From assembly GCF_000003195.3 (NCBI RefSeq), contig NC_012871.2:47315110-47379109 (forward strand): DNA of 64,000 bases, read 5' to 3'. Within the stretch, counting starts at the first letter, position 1, and each line of letters begins with the position of its first letter. Origin of the DNA: Sorghum bicolor (Eukaryota > Streptophyta > Magnoliopsida > Poales > Poaceae). Below are positions 48,979 through 60,800 of the stretch, in pieces. The notes below the pieces were generated by a model. It saw only the letters and a list, made by a program, of their open reading frames with translations, had not been told where the DNA came from and searched no databases. The translations under genes and the position numbers were made by a program.

Positions 48979-49716
48979 CACTAGTACAAAAGTGCTCAAA
49001 GCCAGCGGTGCAACATAATTTTTATGTGACACTTATCCCTGTATGAAGAGTTAGATATAATGTTCTCGATTATACATGCAATGATAGATGCTCAATCTCA
49101 TATTCTATTCTGTAATCAATAGTGATGATCGCTAATCCCTTTCCAGTGGTAAAAATATAAATAACGATACCTGGAATACTTCCCAGTTAAAATGCTGCAT
49201 CGGTATTAATCTGTGCGCTTGCAGATCCCATTCATTATTTATTTAGAAGAGCAATGGAGGAAGCGGTCTCTGCCTTGCTGCTGGGCGATGATTTTCCCTT
49301 GACTCCATCCGATGCGTATTGGCATCCCTGCAAAATATGAATTCATCGGGAACTCGTGCATTAGCCATCTCCTCAAGTTCTTCCTGGTTCCTGGGAAAAT
49401 ACTGGACACGATCACCAAGCCTGTCGTGTACACTGAGTCTGCCTCCCAGCTGATCATGGACGGATGCTCTCCCTCTAATCGGCCCATCGAAGCGCCGATC
49501 ATTATCACGATAGTTCTGATCGGACCTGTCGTACCGACCGTAACCGTTGCATTCAGGGCAATCTCTGACAGTAGGAAGCTTGATATTCTCCTCCCAGCAA
49601 TGGATGAAGAACGGGCAATTCCAGTGATCCCTATGCCGATTCCACTCCTGTCGGCGTCTTTCTTCTTCCCGACGATAATCTTCTTGCTGGCGCCGGTACC
49701 GATCTTCTCATTGCTG

Positions 49717-52062
49717 CTAAGTTTCCCGAGGTCTTCTGTGAGTTATTACAATTCCAGATCGGGGAGGCCTTCCTGAGCTGGTACCTTCCTGGACCAAGCC
49801 TCTTCCCCTCGCATCGGCAGTAGTGACTTGATGCTGAGGATCCACCGATGCACTTCTTTCGACTGCTTCTGAGGTTAAGACCTTGGCTTTTCCCTTAGCA
49901 TCCAACATGTTCGTTGGGAAAGGATGTTGGTCAATCTTCATCGGCTTCTGGGTCTTGGAGCTGTCAAATTTGATTCTCCCAGACTCTATAGCCGATTGCA
50001 GTTGCTGCCTGAACACCTTGCACTCGTTAGTGTCATGAGAAGTTGCATTGTGCCACTTGCGATATTTCATCCTTTTCAATTCTTCAGCCGATGGGATCAC
50101 GTGATTAGGTGACAGTTTGATCTGACCTTCCTGGAGCAGAAAGTCGAATATCCTATCAGCTTTAGCGGTGTCAAACGCAAATTTCTCTGGCTCTTTATGT
50201 CCAAAAGGACAAGACATCGGCTTCTTGTTTTTCACCCACTCTGCCAAGCCGATGACTGGTTCCTCATCAGAATCCGAGCTTGTTGCTTCATCAACGAACG
50301 ACACCTTTTTGTTCCATGCTCTCTTGGGCTCAAACGGCTTGATGTCTTGATCAGAGATTCTTTGCACTAGATGACTTAAGCTTTCAAACTCCTGAGATGC
50401 ATATTTGTCCCTGATGTGTGGCAACAAACCCTGAAAAGCCAAATCGGCTAGCTGCCGATCGTCCAGAACCAGACTATAGCACTTGTTCTTGACTTCCCGT
50501 ATCCTTTGCACAAAACTTTCAACCGATTCATCATTGCGCTGCCTCAATTTGACCAAATCGGTAATCTTTTTCTCATGGACCCCAGAAAAGAAGTATTTGT
50601 GGAACTGTTTTTCCAGATCGGCCCAAGTAATCACTGAGTTGGGAGGTAGTGATATGAACCAAGTAAAAGCCGATCCGGACAATGATGATGAAAATAGACG
50701 AACCCTTAATTTGTCCCTGTTACCAGCTTCTCCGCATTGAATGATGAACCTGTTGACGTGTTCCATGGTCGACGTGTCATCCTGCCCAGAAAACTTAGTA
50801 AAATCCGGTACCTTGTACCGATGTGGAAGCGGGATCAAGTCGTATGCAGGAGGATACGGTGTCCGATAAGAGTAAGTATTGACTTTGGGTTTTATCCCGA
50901 ATTGGTCTCTCATTACTTCAGCAATCTTATCGGCCCAGTATGCATTGGCATCTTGCCGATGGGGCGGCTGCGGATCAGGTGCCTGCTGGTAAGCCTCCAC
51001 GTGTCTGTTTGGTGTACGATCTGCACGGAACATTGGGTTGATCATCTGGCCTCCAACCTGTGGACCACCAAGCTGCTGCCCGCCAATCTGCTGTCCGCTG
51101 ACCTGCTGCTCGAGATTCATTGACTGGTTAGGGATCCCCTGATTCTGGAATCTGGGATAGATCTGTCCTTGCTGGAACCCTGTAGCCTGGTGACTCTGTT
51201 GGGGCGTCTGCGGAAAGACTTGCTGCCCAAGCCATCCATTATTAGCGTTCATCGGCATAGGACCTGCCGATGACTGGTAATTGGGCATCATCATTGAATT
51301 GACATACCCTAATTGAGCCATAGACCTCTGTTGCATCAGCATCGAGTCTGCCGATGCGTTAGGCATCTGGAACATTGGAGCTTGAGAATTCCCAGTGTAA
51401 GGTCTTGCAGTAGTAGTTGTAGTGTACTGGGGACTCTGGTTCATCGGCATATTGGGAGGTGCCGATGCCATAGGAGTCTTGCCTCTCATATCAGTCGTCT
51501 GCGATGTACCCGGCGTTAACTCTGGAGGCATGCCGTAACCCCACCAGTTGGGAGGAGGAGTTAACCATGTCATTGCTGATGCTAACAGATCTGTGGCAAG
51601 TTTAATCTGCCCATCTGAAGTCTGTGGATTAGTTGTCATCGGCATAGACTGTCCATTGGTGACTCCTAATGTACTTGGAGGAACGGTAGTTTGTGAACCC
51701 GCAGCGGCCGCAGCAGCCGATGGAGCTGTGACCACCGGGGACCCTGGCTGATGATAAGTAGGGCCCATATAATCTGGTGGCAATTGTCCTTCCTTGAAAG
51801 TTCTTGCCACGGCATTGAAAACCGTATTAGACAGTACACCAGCTTGGTTGATCAAAGCACGGTTGATAGCGCTGTCAACCATCTCTTGAAGTTTGCCAGG
51901 ATTGGACTTAAAAGTAACCTGCCGAGGTGCCGGCAGTGCATCCTTCTGAATCACTTCACCGCTCCTGTTCATGCTGAAGGACCTCAGGCATTGCTGCTTG
52001 TAATCCTCCATGGCTTTGGCAATAGCTTGCTTCTGCTCATCCTTGAGATTGGCTTCCGTCAC
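49717..52062 (-). CDS. Retrotransposon Gag polyprotein (Tat/RIRE2-like)
   Basis: An intact 781-residue ORF, long for a plant Gag. The N-terminus (1-90) is charged; residues about 100-380 are rich in Q, M, N and P with QQIGGQQLGGPQVGGQ repeats; then a linker with YDLIPLPHRYKVPDFTKFSG. The capsid domain (about 420-560) shows VRLFSSSLSGSAFTWFISLP, WADLEKQFHKYFF and DLVKLRQRNDESVESFVQR. A later YRKWHNATSHDTNECKVFRQ segment has a degenerate zinc-knuckle look (H-x4-H-x4-C) seen in this group. Gag would build the element's particle. The start is the ATG near the primer site. Frame loss after 49717 removes any pol. Confidence 0.8.
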   Translation of the reverse strand: MTEANLKDEQKQAIAKAMEDYKQQCLRSFSMNRSGEVIQKDALPAPRQVTFKSNPGKLQEMVDSAINRALINQAGVLSNTVFNAVARTFKEGQLPPDYMGPTYHQPGSPVVTAPSAAAAAAGSQTTVPPSTLGVTNGQSMPMTTNPQTSDGQIKLATDLLASAMTWLTPPPNWWGYGMPPELTPGTSQTTDMRGKTPMASAPPNMPMNQSPQYTTTTTARPYTGNSQAPMFQMPNASADSMLMQQRSMAQLGYVNSMMMPNYQSSAGPMPMNANNGWLGQQVFPQTPQQSHQATGFQQGQIYPRFQNQGIPNQSMNLEQQVSGQQIGGQQLGGPQVGGQMINPMFRADRTPNRHVEAYQQAPDPQPPHRQDANAYWADKIAEVMRDQFGIKPKVNTYSYRTPYPPAYDLIPLPHRYKVPDFTKFSGQDDTSTMEHVNRFIIQCGEAGNRDKLRVRLFSSSLSGSAFTWFISLPPNSVITWADLEKQFHKYFFSGVHEKKITDLVKLRQRNDESVESFVQRIREVKNKCYSLVLDDRQLADLAFQGLLPHIRDKYASQEFESLSHLVQRISDQDIKPFEPKRAWNKKVSFVDEATSSDSDEEPVIGLAEWVKNKKPMSCPFGHKEPEKFAFDTAKADRIFDFLLQEGQIKLSPNHVIPSAEELKRMKYRKWHNATSHDTNECKVFRQQLQSAIESGRIKFDSSKTQKPMKIDQHPFPTNMLDAKGKAKVLTSEAVERSASVDPQHQVTTADARGRGLVQEGTSSGRPPRSGIVITHRRPRET

Positions 52063-52121
52063 GGGATGACGTTCTCTTGATCAAACTCAGAAGTCGACAT
52101 GTCGATCTTGATCTTGAATCT

Positions 52122-52139
52122 GTCCCACTGGGCGTGCCA
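52122..52139 (-). other. Primer-binding site
   Basis: On the minus strand TGGCACGCCCAGTGGGAC starts seven bases after the LTR end. I do not assign the tRNA. Confidence 0.65.
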
Positions 52140-52146
52140 AAAGATG

Positions 52147-53155
52147 TGTTGGTGCAAAAGTTGATCTGCAAACACAAAGGGCTAATACCCGATTCAAACG
52201 TTAAGGCGTGCCAGCCGATTTGACCTTACTATCGTCAAAGGTGGTAACTCGAATACTTTAGTCCTGACAACAGCGATGCGCCCGGATGTCACGGCTAAGA
52301 GGTACTCACGCGGAACTTGAGAATGCGCCGAGCTTAAGTCGACGAATTCCTAAGAACTCGTAATGAAAAGGAAAAAGTATGACGAAGTCGTCGAAAAGTA
52401 GATGCTAGAATATGAGTAAAAACTTGTGTTTTATTGATTGATTCTTACAAGGCCCTAGGGTCTATATTTATACCCTGCTCAAAGAGCTTCAACCAGACAC
52501 GACTAGAATTCGAATTCCAAATTACATAGAATCCGTATACAAAACGATTTAAATAACTAAGGAAAACGTAAAGCTATCCTCCCATGACGAGCTGGAACAT
52601 TTCCACAAACCGATCGGCAACTCCCAGACTCCCTCCGTATCATCAACAGACTCCCTTGTCATAGTCATCGGTAGACTTCCTTGTCGTAGCCATCGGCACA
52701 GACACATCACTACCCATAGACTTAGTCACGTTCAATCTCTCCTTCATCGGCAACCATCCTCATCGGTAATTCATCCTGTAGACAAAACACCGCCGTCCTA
52801 TCCTGCCGGCCTGTACTCTACCAAACATGGACACGTGCCCAAAAACGGTGTCAACACAATCAATATCATACACAAGTTTTACATCTACTTTTGCATCTAC
52901 TTTCTCGACGACTTCGTCAACTCGCATATTTTCTTTTGCTTACGAGTTCTTAAGAATTCATCGAGTCAAAAACTCGATGAATTCTCGAGTTCCGCGTGAA
53001 TACCTCTTGGTCGTGACATCCGGGCGCATCGCTGTTGTCGGGACCAAAGTATTCGAGTTACCACCTTTGTCGGTTGTAAGGTCAAATCGGGCACGCCTTA
53101 ACGTTTGATTCGGGTATTAGCCCTTTGTGTTTGCAGATCCACTTTTGCATCAACA
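52147..53155 (-). repeat. LTR with long terminal inverted repeats
   Basis: 1009 bp, TGTTGATGCAAAAG on the minus strand to TTTTGCACCAACA. Beyond the usual short inverted ends, about 290 bp at each end are inverted copies of each other (52147-52443 against 52850-53155), so the whole LTR could fold into a giant hairpin with a loop of about 400 bp. Confidence 0.8.
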
Positions 53156-54349
53156 ACGGGCACCAGCAACTAATGTGATGACTTGTTGACGATATAATAG
53201 GGTAGTAGTAGTAGTAAAACTCAATGATGCAAACTCTGTGTAATTCCCTACAAATACTTTTGCTAGAAATGCATCGATCTATGCATTATATACAATATAT
53301 TGTTGCAGTTTGTCAATGGCTGCAGTGATATTTACTATCACCAATTGCTTGTACGTACAATTTTTTAACCATATACATTAATTCCTACATAGCCTAACTT
53401 GCATCTACTACAATTTACATGTCATAACTACTGTGGGTACTATAGACACACGTTTAGGATATACTACACATGTTTACTACCGGCACACGTATAGAACGCA
53501 TATATGATACAACTATAAGTACTCGAGATGTGTGTTGTGAACAAGCATCTGCAAAAGCATATGCGTCTGCAATAAGAGATGTTACTCGAGACACGTGTTA
53601 TGAACAAACGTTTGCACGATAACAAGCTGAGACACGTCTATAGCTTTAGACCCCCGCTATATCAGACTCGGAGAACACCACACGCGTTTGTAATAATATC
53701 TTCTTACATACGCGCGTTGATCTTGCGCGTGTTGATCTTGTCTGACCGACGACTCCGCTGGCCAAAAATTAGAGACGTCCGTCAGTATAGCAGGTGTGAA
53801 TTTAACGCTTTCCCAAATATCAATGTTTCAGATATTTGAGAAATCTGATCCTGCCTAGTAAACTTGTAATAGGATAGGTCTGCTTTTCTCTTGCACTTTC
53901 GGTTTCTGTGTGCGCTAGTAACCCCAGCTTTTATTTTGTGAACCTTTATTTGCTTTCAATAAAAAATCTCCAGTCCGCCCACGCGTGGGCGTGGCAGATT
54001 GGCGCCTAGCTTGGGCATTCTAATGCAGATGCAGCTAGCTACTGGCCTACTACTATCTCTCAGCACCACAGAACTAGCTATCACACGCCTCATTCTCAAA
54101 ACACAAAAAGCTATCACACGCCTCCACCCCACATGCTCTATCATCAAGTCCGAATTAAGCATCCCGACGACGAAGAACTCCCTCCCTGCTGGCCTCGACC
54201 GACTGCACCCGGCCAAAATATCCATATCTCTTTCTCGTCGAGATATTTCCCAGGCCAGGCCGATCGACGCGTATATCTTCTCCGGTCTCCGATGATTCAT
54301 GCATCATTGGCATTGTGCCATCATATTTGCTGACTCGTCGCTGCATGCT
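53156..54349. other. Intergenic region and 5' flank of the phosphoglucomutase-like gene
   Basis: No gene supported. Contains a G-box-like CACGTG at about 53594. No confident TATA box was identified, and the transcription start of the following gene cannot be placed from sequence alone. Confidence 0.5.
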
Positions 54350-56670
54350 ATGGCCATGGTCACCACTTCGCCGGCCACTCTACAGCCATCATCGTCATCA
54401 TGCAAGCACGCGAGCCGCGGCGTGGCCCGGTGCTGCCCTGCTCCTCCTCCTCCTCTGCTGTCGTGGAAGAGACGAAGCAGCGGCCAGCAGCAGGTGACGA
54501 CGACAAGGGCCACGGCGGCGAGCTCCCGTGGGCAGCCGCCCATCGGCGTCGCGGGTGTGGCCGGCGGCGAGGAGGAGGGCGACAGCATCCGGCGGCTGCA
54601 GAACGGGTCGGACGTGCGGGGCGTCGCGCTGGAGGGCGAGAAATGCCGTGCCGTGGACCTCACCCCGCTGGCCGTCGAGGCCATCGCCGAGAGCTTCGGG
54701 GAGTGGCTGCGGGAGGAGGAGCTCCGGCTCCGGGGCGAGGAGCCCCAGCAGCAGCTCCGGGTGTCCGTCGGCCGCGACCCTCGGCTGTCGGGGCCGCGGC
54801 TCGGCGCGGCGCTCTTCGCGGGGCTCGCCAGCGCCGGCTGCTCCGTCTTCGACATGGGGCTCGCCACCACGCCGGCCTGCTTCATGAGCACCATACTGCC
54901 ACGCTTCAACTATGACGCCTCTATCATGGTAATAATAATAACAACAATAAACTAATTAATAGTAACAACGCTTTATATACGTTTGTGTCATGCATGCATG
55001 CATGCATATATGTTTGTTTACCGTTGCATGCATGCAGCTGACGGCGTCACACCTCCCCTACACCCGCAACGGCCTCAAGTTCTTCACCAAGCGCGGCGGG
55101 CTCACCTCGGGCGACGTCGAGACCATCTGCGACCGCGCGGCGCAGAAGTACGTGGCGCGCCGGAAGATGGGCCTCGGAGACACGCCGCCGCCGCCGCCGG
55201 TGGTGATGCGCGTGGACCTGATGAGCGCCTACGCGCAGCACCTCCGCGACATCATCAAGCAGCGCGTGGCGCACCCGGAGCACTACGACACGCCGCTGAG
55301 GGGGTTCAAGGTCGTGGTGAACGCCGGCAACGGGTGCGGCGGGTTCTTCACGCGGGACGTGCTGGAGAAGCTGGGCGCCGACACCACGGGCAGCCTGCAC
55401 CTGGATCCCGACGGGCGGTTCCCCAACCACATGCCCAACCCGGAGGACGCGACGGCCATGTCGCTGACCCGGGGCGCCGTGCTGGCGCAGGGCGCGGACC
55501 TGGGCGTCGTCTTCGACACGGACGTGGACCGCAGCGGCGTGGTGGACGCCGGGGGCGCGGCCATCAACGGCGACCGCCTCATCGCGCTCATGTCGGCCAT
55601 CGTGCTGGGCGAGCACGGGGGCACCATGGTCGTCACGGACGCGCGCGCCAGCGACGGGCTCACGAGGTTCATCGAGTCCAGAGGGGGACGCCACTGCCTG
55701 TACCGCGTCGGCTACCGCAACGTGATCGACAAGGGCGTGCAGCTCAACGACGACGGCGTGGAGACGCACCTGATGATGGAGACCACCGGGCACGGCGCGC
55801 TCAGGGAGAACTACTTCCTCGACGACGGCGCCTACATGGTGGTGAAGATCATCATTGAGATGGTCCGGATGAAGCTGGCAGGGGTGGAGGGAGGGGTAGG
55901 GAGCCTCATCGCGGATCTGGAGGAGCCCGCAGAGTCCGTGCTCTTGAGGATGGACGTCTTGGGGGAGCCCAAGCATGCCAAACAAAGGGCGACACAGGCA
56001 GTGGAGGCTTTCAAGAAATACATCATGGTAATATAAGTTTTTACACGAATTTCACCATGAATTATATATTAATTCTGATGATAGGTCGATTCGATATATA
56101 TGGCCTGAGTAGAATACTGATGAATATGAATATTAATTAGGAGGACAAACTTTCCGGTTGGGTGCTCGATGATTGCGGGGATTGCTCAGTGTCCGAGGGA
56201 TGCCTCGAGGACTCAAATGATCGTCCCATCGATGTCGATGCATACATGTACAGGTATCATCTAAAGTACATGCTTACATGTTTCACCACTCACCACAAAG
56301 TCGTACGTACTCTTCTAATTAAGTCAGTCCACGCATTGCCACCACGATGACTGACTATCGAATGCTCGCTACTTTGTGAAAGCAGAGCGAAACTTTACGA
56401 CGAGAATGAGAGAGCACTAGGCATGGTCCACCTTCGTCAAAGTGTGCATAACCCCAATATAGCACTGAACATGCAGTCCTATGTTCCTGGTGGTTGCAAA
56501 TCCATGGCAAAGGATCTTCATCAGAGGTACAGAGACAGATCCTAATTAATTATCCTCACTCAACTTTTAGAAATTTTATTTATTTTGTGCTTCTGGATTC
56601 TAGGTTTTTGCTCGCAAGTGGGCTGAACGAGTTTGTTGACATCAGCGAAGTGGAGAAATTTATCAAGTAG
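54350..56670 (+). CDS. Phosphoglucomutase/phosphomannomutase-family protein, probably plastid-targeted
   Basis: Five exons: 54350-54928, 55038-56027, 56141-56253, 56386-56526, 56604-56670, all GT-AG and in phase, giving 629 residues. An S/A/R-rich N-terminus (about 1-60) looks like a chloroplast transit peptide. Alpha-D-phosphohexomutase features follow: VSVGRDPRLSG; the phosphoserine loop TASHLPYTRNG (Ser197; canonical TASHNP); the metal loop FDTDVDRS (D353, D355, D357); the sugar-binding ETTGH (441-445); and the C-terminal phosphate-binding RQSVHNPN (578-585). The family moves phosphate between C1 and C6 (or C5) of sugar phosphates. It resembles the plant group of Arabidopsis At1g70820 rather than classical plastid PGM; the true substrate is unknown. 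Met at 54350 has G at -3 and +4; 54299 and 54356 are alternatives. Confidence 0.9.
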
Positions 56671-57874
56671 TGCTTATATATGGTCTTGTTAGATTTACCC
56701 ACCCCACCCTGTATACATTACAGTTCAGATACTAGCTAGGAGTTCACTACTGTTGCGATCGAGGGTACATCTGTTACATGATTCTCTCATATCCCTTCCA
56801 TGGTGAACCTTGTATATATTTAGCAAATGTAGATAGTTGTATTTTCGATTCTATTATAATGATCTTAGCGATTTCAAAAAAAAATAAGATTCACAATCTA
56901 TGTACCATGTTGCCCCTTCCTGTCACAAGAATGGCAGAGAATGGTAGAGGACAACTTTCCGGAGCATCATCGGCTCCAGCTCACCAGCTAGCTCAATCCC
57001 TACATGTTAATGGCAGTACCTGAGCTAAAATTCCAGTTCAAACCTAAACCACGCCAACCATTTCAATACCGAATTACTCAAGTCCAGAAAAACATACAAT
57101 TTTAGAACAGAACCATGTTTAAGTATTATGTTTGACCAATTATATAGATTAAAAAACTATAAATATTTATAACATAAATAAATATCATTAGATTAGTCAT
57201 GAAATATATTTCCATACTAAATTAATTTAGAGTCATAAATATGAATATTATTCACTAGAAATTTAGTTAAACATGAACAACTTTATTTGGAACACAACCC
57301 ATTGTTGCATACCTTCCTAGATAGAGGGAGTACTTTCTTAAAATAGGAGTAAACGTAACGTCGGAATAATAAACATCAACGTACTTTCCTGACCTGGGAT
57401 GATATTTGCTTTCAGTGCTGTGGAGAATCTTCATAATCAACCATGGGACCATTATTATAGTACGCAACCAGCCAGTGAGACAACTGGTGCAACGCGTCAC
57501 TTTAGAACAAGCGCATAATAGCCGACATATTGAACAATGATCTGGTTTATTACAATCAACCTTACTCAAGGTAAGGTCTATAATAACCAGACAAAGTTCT
57601 AACAACACTCTGCTTTTCATCTGGAGCCCCACGAAATTCCCAAGTCGGCCTAGAAATATATACATGCTGCCTGGCTATCATCATCCTCATCCCCAAGGGG
57701 AACAACTGATTCGAGCCTTATGATTTCTGTCCTACAGTATACAGATATGCTCTGCCATATGCTACTCAACTACGTATGCTCCTGCTATATTTTGTTCAAC
57801 CAAATCACACACGCTGTCATGCACGTCAGTTCTGCTCCGTGTATTTAGCTTGATATGTAGAGTATCAAATTCTA
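56671..57874. other. Intergenic region between convergent genes
   Basis: Holds the 3' flanks of the two convergent genes. A Stowaway-like terminus (CTAGATAGAGGGAGTA, about 57316-57331) indicates a MITE remnant. No coding evidence. Confidence 0.5.
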
Positions 57875-60800
57875 CTATTGATCATAAAATGCGAGCCTTC
57901 GGTTTTGGGGTTGCTGACCGGCTGCAATGAATTAGAGAGCAAACAATTTCAGAAATAAATGGGAGAATCAGTGTTTGTATGAATAGCCAAGGAAACTGAC
58001 AAGATTTAGTAGACTATATAAAGAACGAAGATAATTATGCTACACAAGTAATCATAAGTAGCACACAAACTATCAATTCCATAGTTTGGTGACATCATTT
58101 ACTGCACAATTGTTAAACAAATAAGTCACTCACTGAAGTCATCGTCATCGTCGTCTGTTTGACTGGTGAAGAATGGAGTGAGATAGTTCTTGTCAAGGGC
58201 AGTGAATGATGTCGTGCTGCATCATCATTAGAAAAAAGGATAAGCTATTGTTTCTGTGACATGACCTCTAAGAAAATGAAAACACAGAACAAATACCTTT
58301 TGTGGAATTGTTTGAGTTTCATTCTCAATCCTCCCCCAGATGATGTACCTTCTTCATAACTTGGAGGCATATAACCATTGTTGTCCTCGTAATTCTAAGA
58401 ATGGTGAAAATAGAAATGTTAAATAGCCTCACATGTTTTTTTAAGGGCCTCAGATGTGTTAAAAGAAAGGAAATAGTGTGACACAAAAGAGTAAAATAAC
58501 CTAAAATCATTTAAATGAGTGAGACTAAAGGTGGATAGTCAACCACACTTCCACTAAGCATAGTCTAGGTCTGTCTGGAGCAGTACCAACAAACCCCTTA
58601 ACAAAATAGCCAAATTTTGGTACTGTAGTTTTAATATTTTGGCTACCTTTATGGTATTCTCCCTGTCTCACTCAGACGCCACAATATTAAAAGAACAGCC
58701 CCCTCCCCGATGTCATATTGTAGTACAATAGCCAGAGTGTGCTGTAGCAAACTGCACAGAAGTTTACCAGTGCCCATCCTAGTGGAGACTAGAAGACAGA
58801 TTCTTCCATTTATAAAATGTTAAAATACAAGTAACTCGTTCGGAAAATTGAATGTCTATGAACTCATCCCAAAATGTGAATTCCACTAGATATTCCAAAT
58901 ACTATAGAATGGTCATAGTCACATGTCTCATACAAGTAAGCTATAAGATAAGCAAGTCTTACTTCTATTGATGTGTTTTCATCTCCAACAACATCCAAAG
59001 CTTCAAGCATAGTCCCTGTCGACCCTCCAATGAGAAGTACCTGGGTGATTAGTCATAGTTGATCAAAGCAATAAAGTAGAGATTTCAAAAAAAAAACAAT
59101 AAAGTAGACTTGTAAAGATATAATGGTTATGTTGTGTTTCATTCCAATATATAGCATTTTTTTTCTTTGAACATGCAGGAGAGTAGAGTGTCATTTTATT
59201 TTATTAAAGAAGAAGGAATAAAAATATGAAAGCCACATGCCCACACATACTAGTTAATTAGAAAAATCACGCCACAGGTAGAAGATAGGTGAGCAATAAT
59301 ACGATCTAAACCAGGGAAGGAAACCATGCTTGTCCCACAACCAAGTTCCTCAGATCCCTGGCCCAGCAGCACACCAGACGGTACTTTCTTCAGTTACCAC
59401 GACCACCATATTCACAGATGGTGAGACCATAACATATGGCATTTCAGAAAGCCTATAATTTCAACCTTTTACAAAGAAAACATGTTTGCTTAACAGACAG
59501 AATGTGCATGCTACTAAATTTAATTAATATATATGAGTTCGCAGAATTTACATTTTAGCTTTGCAATAGGCAACCAGCAAATGCTACGAGTGCACCAAAC
59601 TACAAGCACTGTGACAGTTGTAACTGAACTACAACCCTAGTGCATTATCTCATGGAACTGCAATCGACATGTATGTTACCAAGCTGTAACAAAGACACTG
59701 CTCCATTTAATCACATATGGGCACTCTAGTTTATGTGAGATGTCCTGTGGCAAAAAAGAAGTGTCAAAACTAAGTAATTACCGTCAAAACAACAATGGCT
59801 GTGGTAGTGGTGAATATCGTTTTTCCATGTCCTTCAGGAAGTTCATGCACAGATTGGAGAGCAAGTGCAAAAGCCATGGCCCCTCTAAGACCTGTTTGCC
59901 AAACAAAATAGCAATGAGAATCATAAATTGTCAGTTTACTGTACAAAATCATAACTATAATGGCACCAACCGCTGAACCAGAGTGCTTTTTGATGCTTTA
60001 GAGGTATACGCCGATGTTGTGGCCGAGACATGTTAACCAAGTATGCACAAGAAAAGACATTTGCAGCCCTATACATTAAAAAGATGCATAAGTTTACCTT
60101 GAAGCGAAAAAAGAACATATTGGATATAAAGTCCTCCAACAAATGAAAGCAGTAAGAATGCAGCCGATTGTTTGTCACATGCATTGAGGCTTAACTTGGA
60201 TAAAATAGATCAAATTTTTGGAATAGATCATTTTTCTAGAGTACTTTACTGTAGAGTGCTTGTCAAGGATGAAGTGTTCACGGATCAACCAATTCTATTC
60301 CTCAAAGCAAGCATGAAAATAAGAAGCAAAGAAGGTGATGGATCACCCGATTCCTCAAACCAAACACCTCAAATCTCAGTATAGGCATTGCACAATGATA
60401 AAATTCATGTAAGTCCCAAGATAAGCATTGCTACAAACTATAGAGAAACAAACATAGATATGTGGCTATGTAATTTAGTAACTACTACAGTTGTAAAGGG
60501 ATATTGTAGCAGTACCTTGCAACAACTATGAATATCTGTTTTTGAATAAGTCAAGGAACCAAACTTAAGCTAGACAATTGAAAGTCCACGACCAGTAATT
60601 GTTCTTTAGTTAAATGGATGAAATGATTTTTAAGGATACAATTGAGAAGAAGATGAAGCCAACATGTGACCAGCTATGCTCTTCCATGGCAATATCGAAT
60701 CCCATATAAATGAACCTAGAAGAAAATAAGGAACAAAGTGCATGGTTATATTTTCCAATTAGGCAATTACTCAACTAAAAGTGCTCCTGATGCTTACACA

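Larger units (their letters stand above)
49236..53155 (-). mobile_element. Tat/RIRE2-like Ty3/gypsy element, truncated after gag
   Basis: On the minus strand: LTR (52147-53155), primer site (52122-52139), intact gag (49717-52062), then a frame-shifted continuation (49239-49716) with a CPECNGYGRYDR segment and SVHDRLG, typical of the region between gag and protease in the Tat/RIRE2 group. It is cut off near 49236. The lineage call is from motif style. Confidence 0.7.

Noticed and set aside
54400..55985. Long alternative-frame and antisense ORFs over the phosphoglucomutase-like exons
   Set aside because: They are shadows created by high GC at third codon positions; the chosen frame alone carries family motifs and joins across all introns.
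60086..60280. Alternative NHX exon (a hydrophobic frame ending CTTCAAG|GTAAAC) with a U12-like branch CCTTGAC at 60262-60268
   Set aside because: It does not keep the frame or the conserved residues. The micro-exon 60516-60535 with its perfect TTCCTTGAC branch restores the protein exactly.
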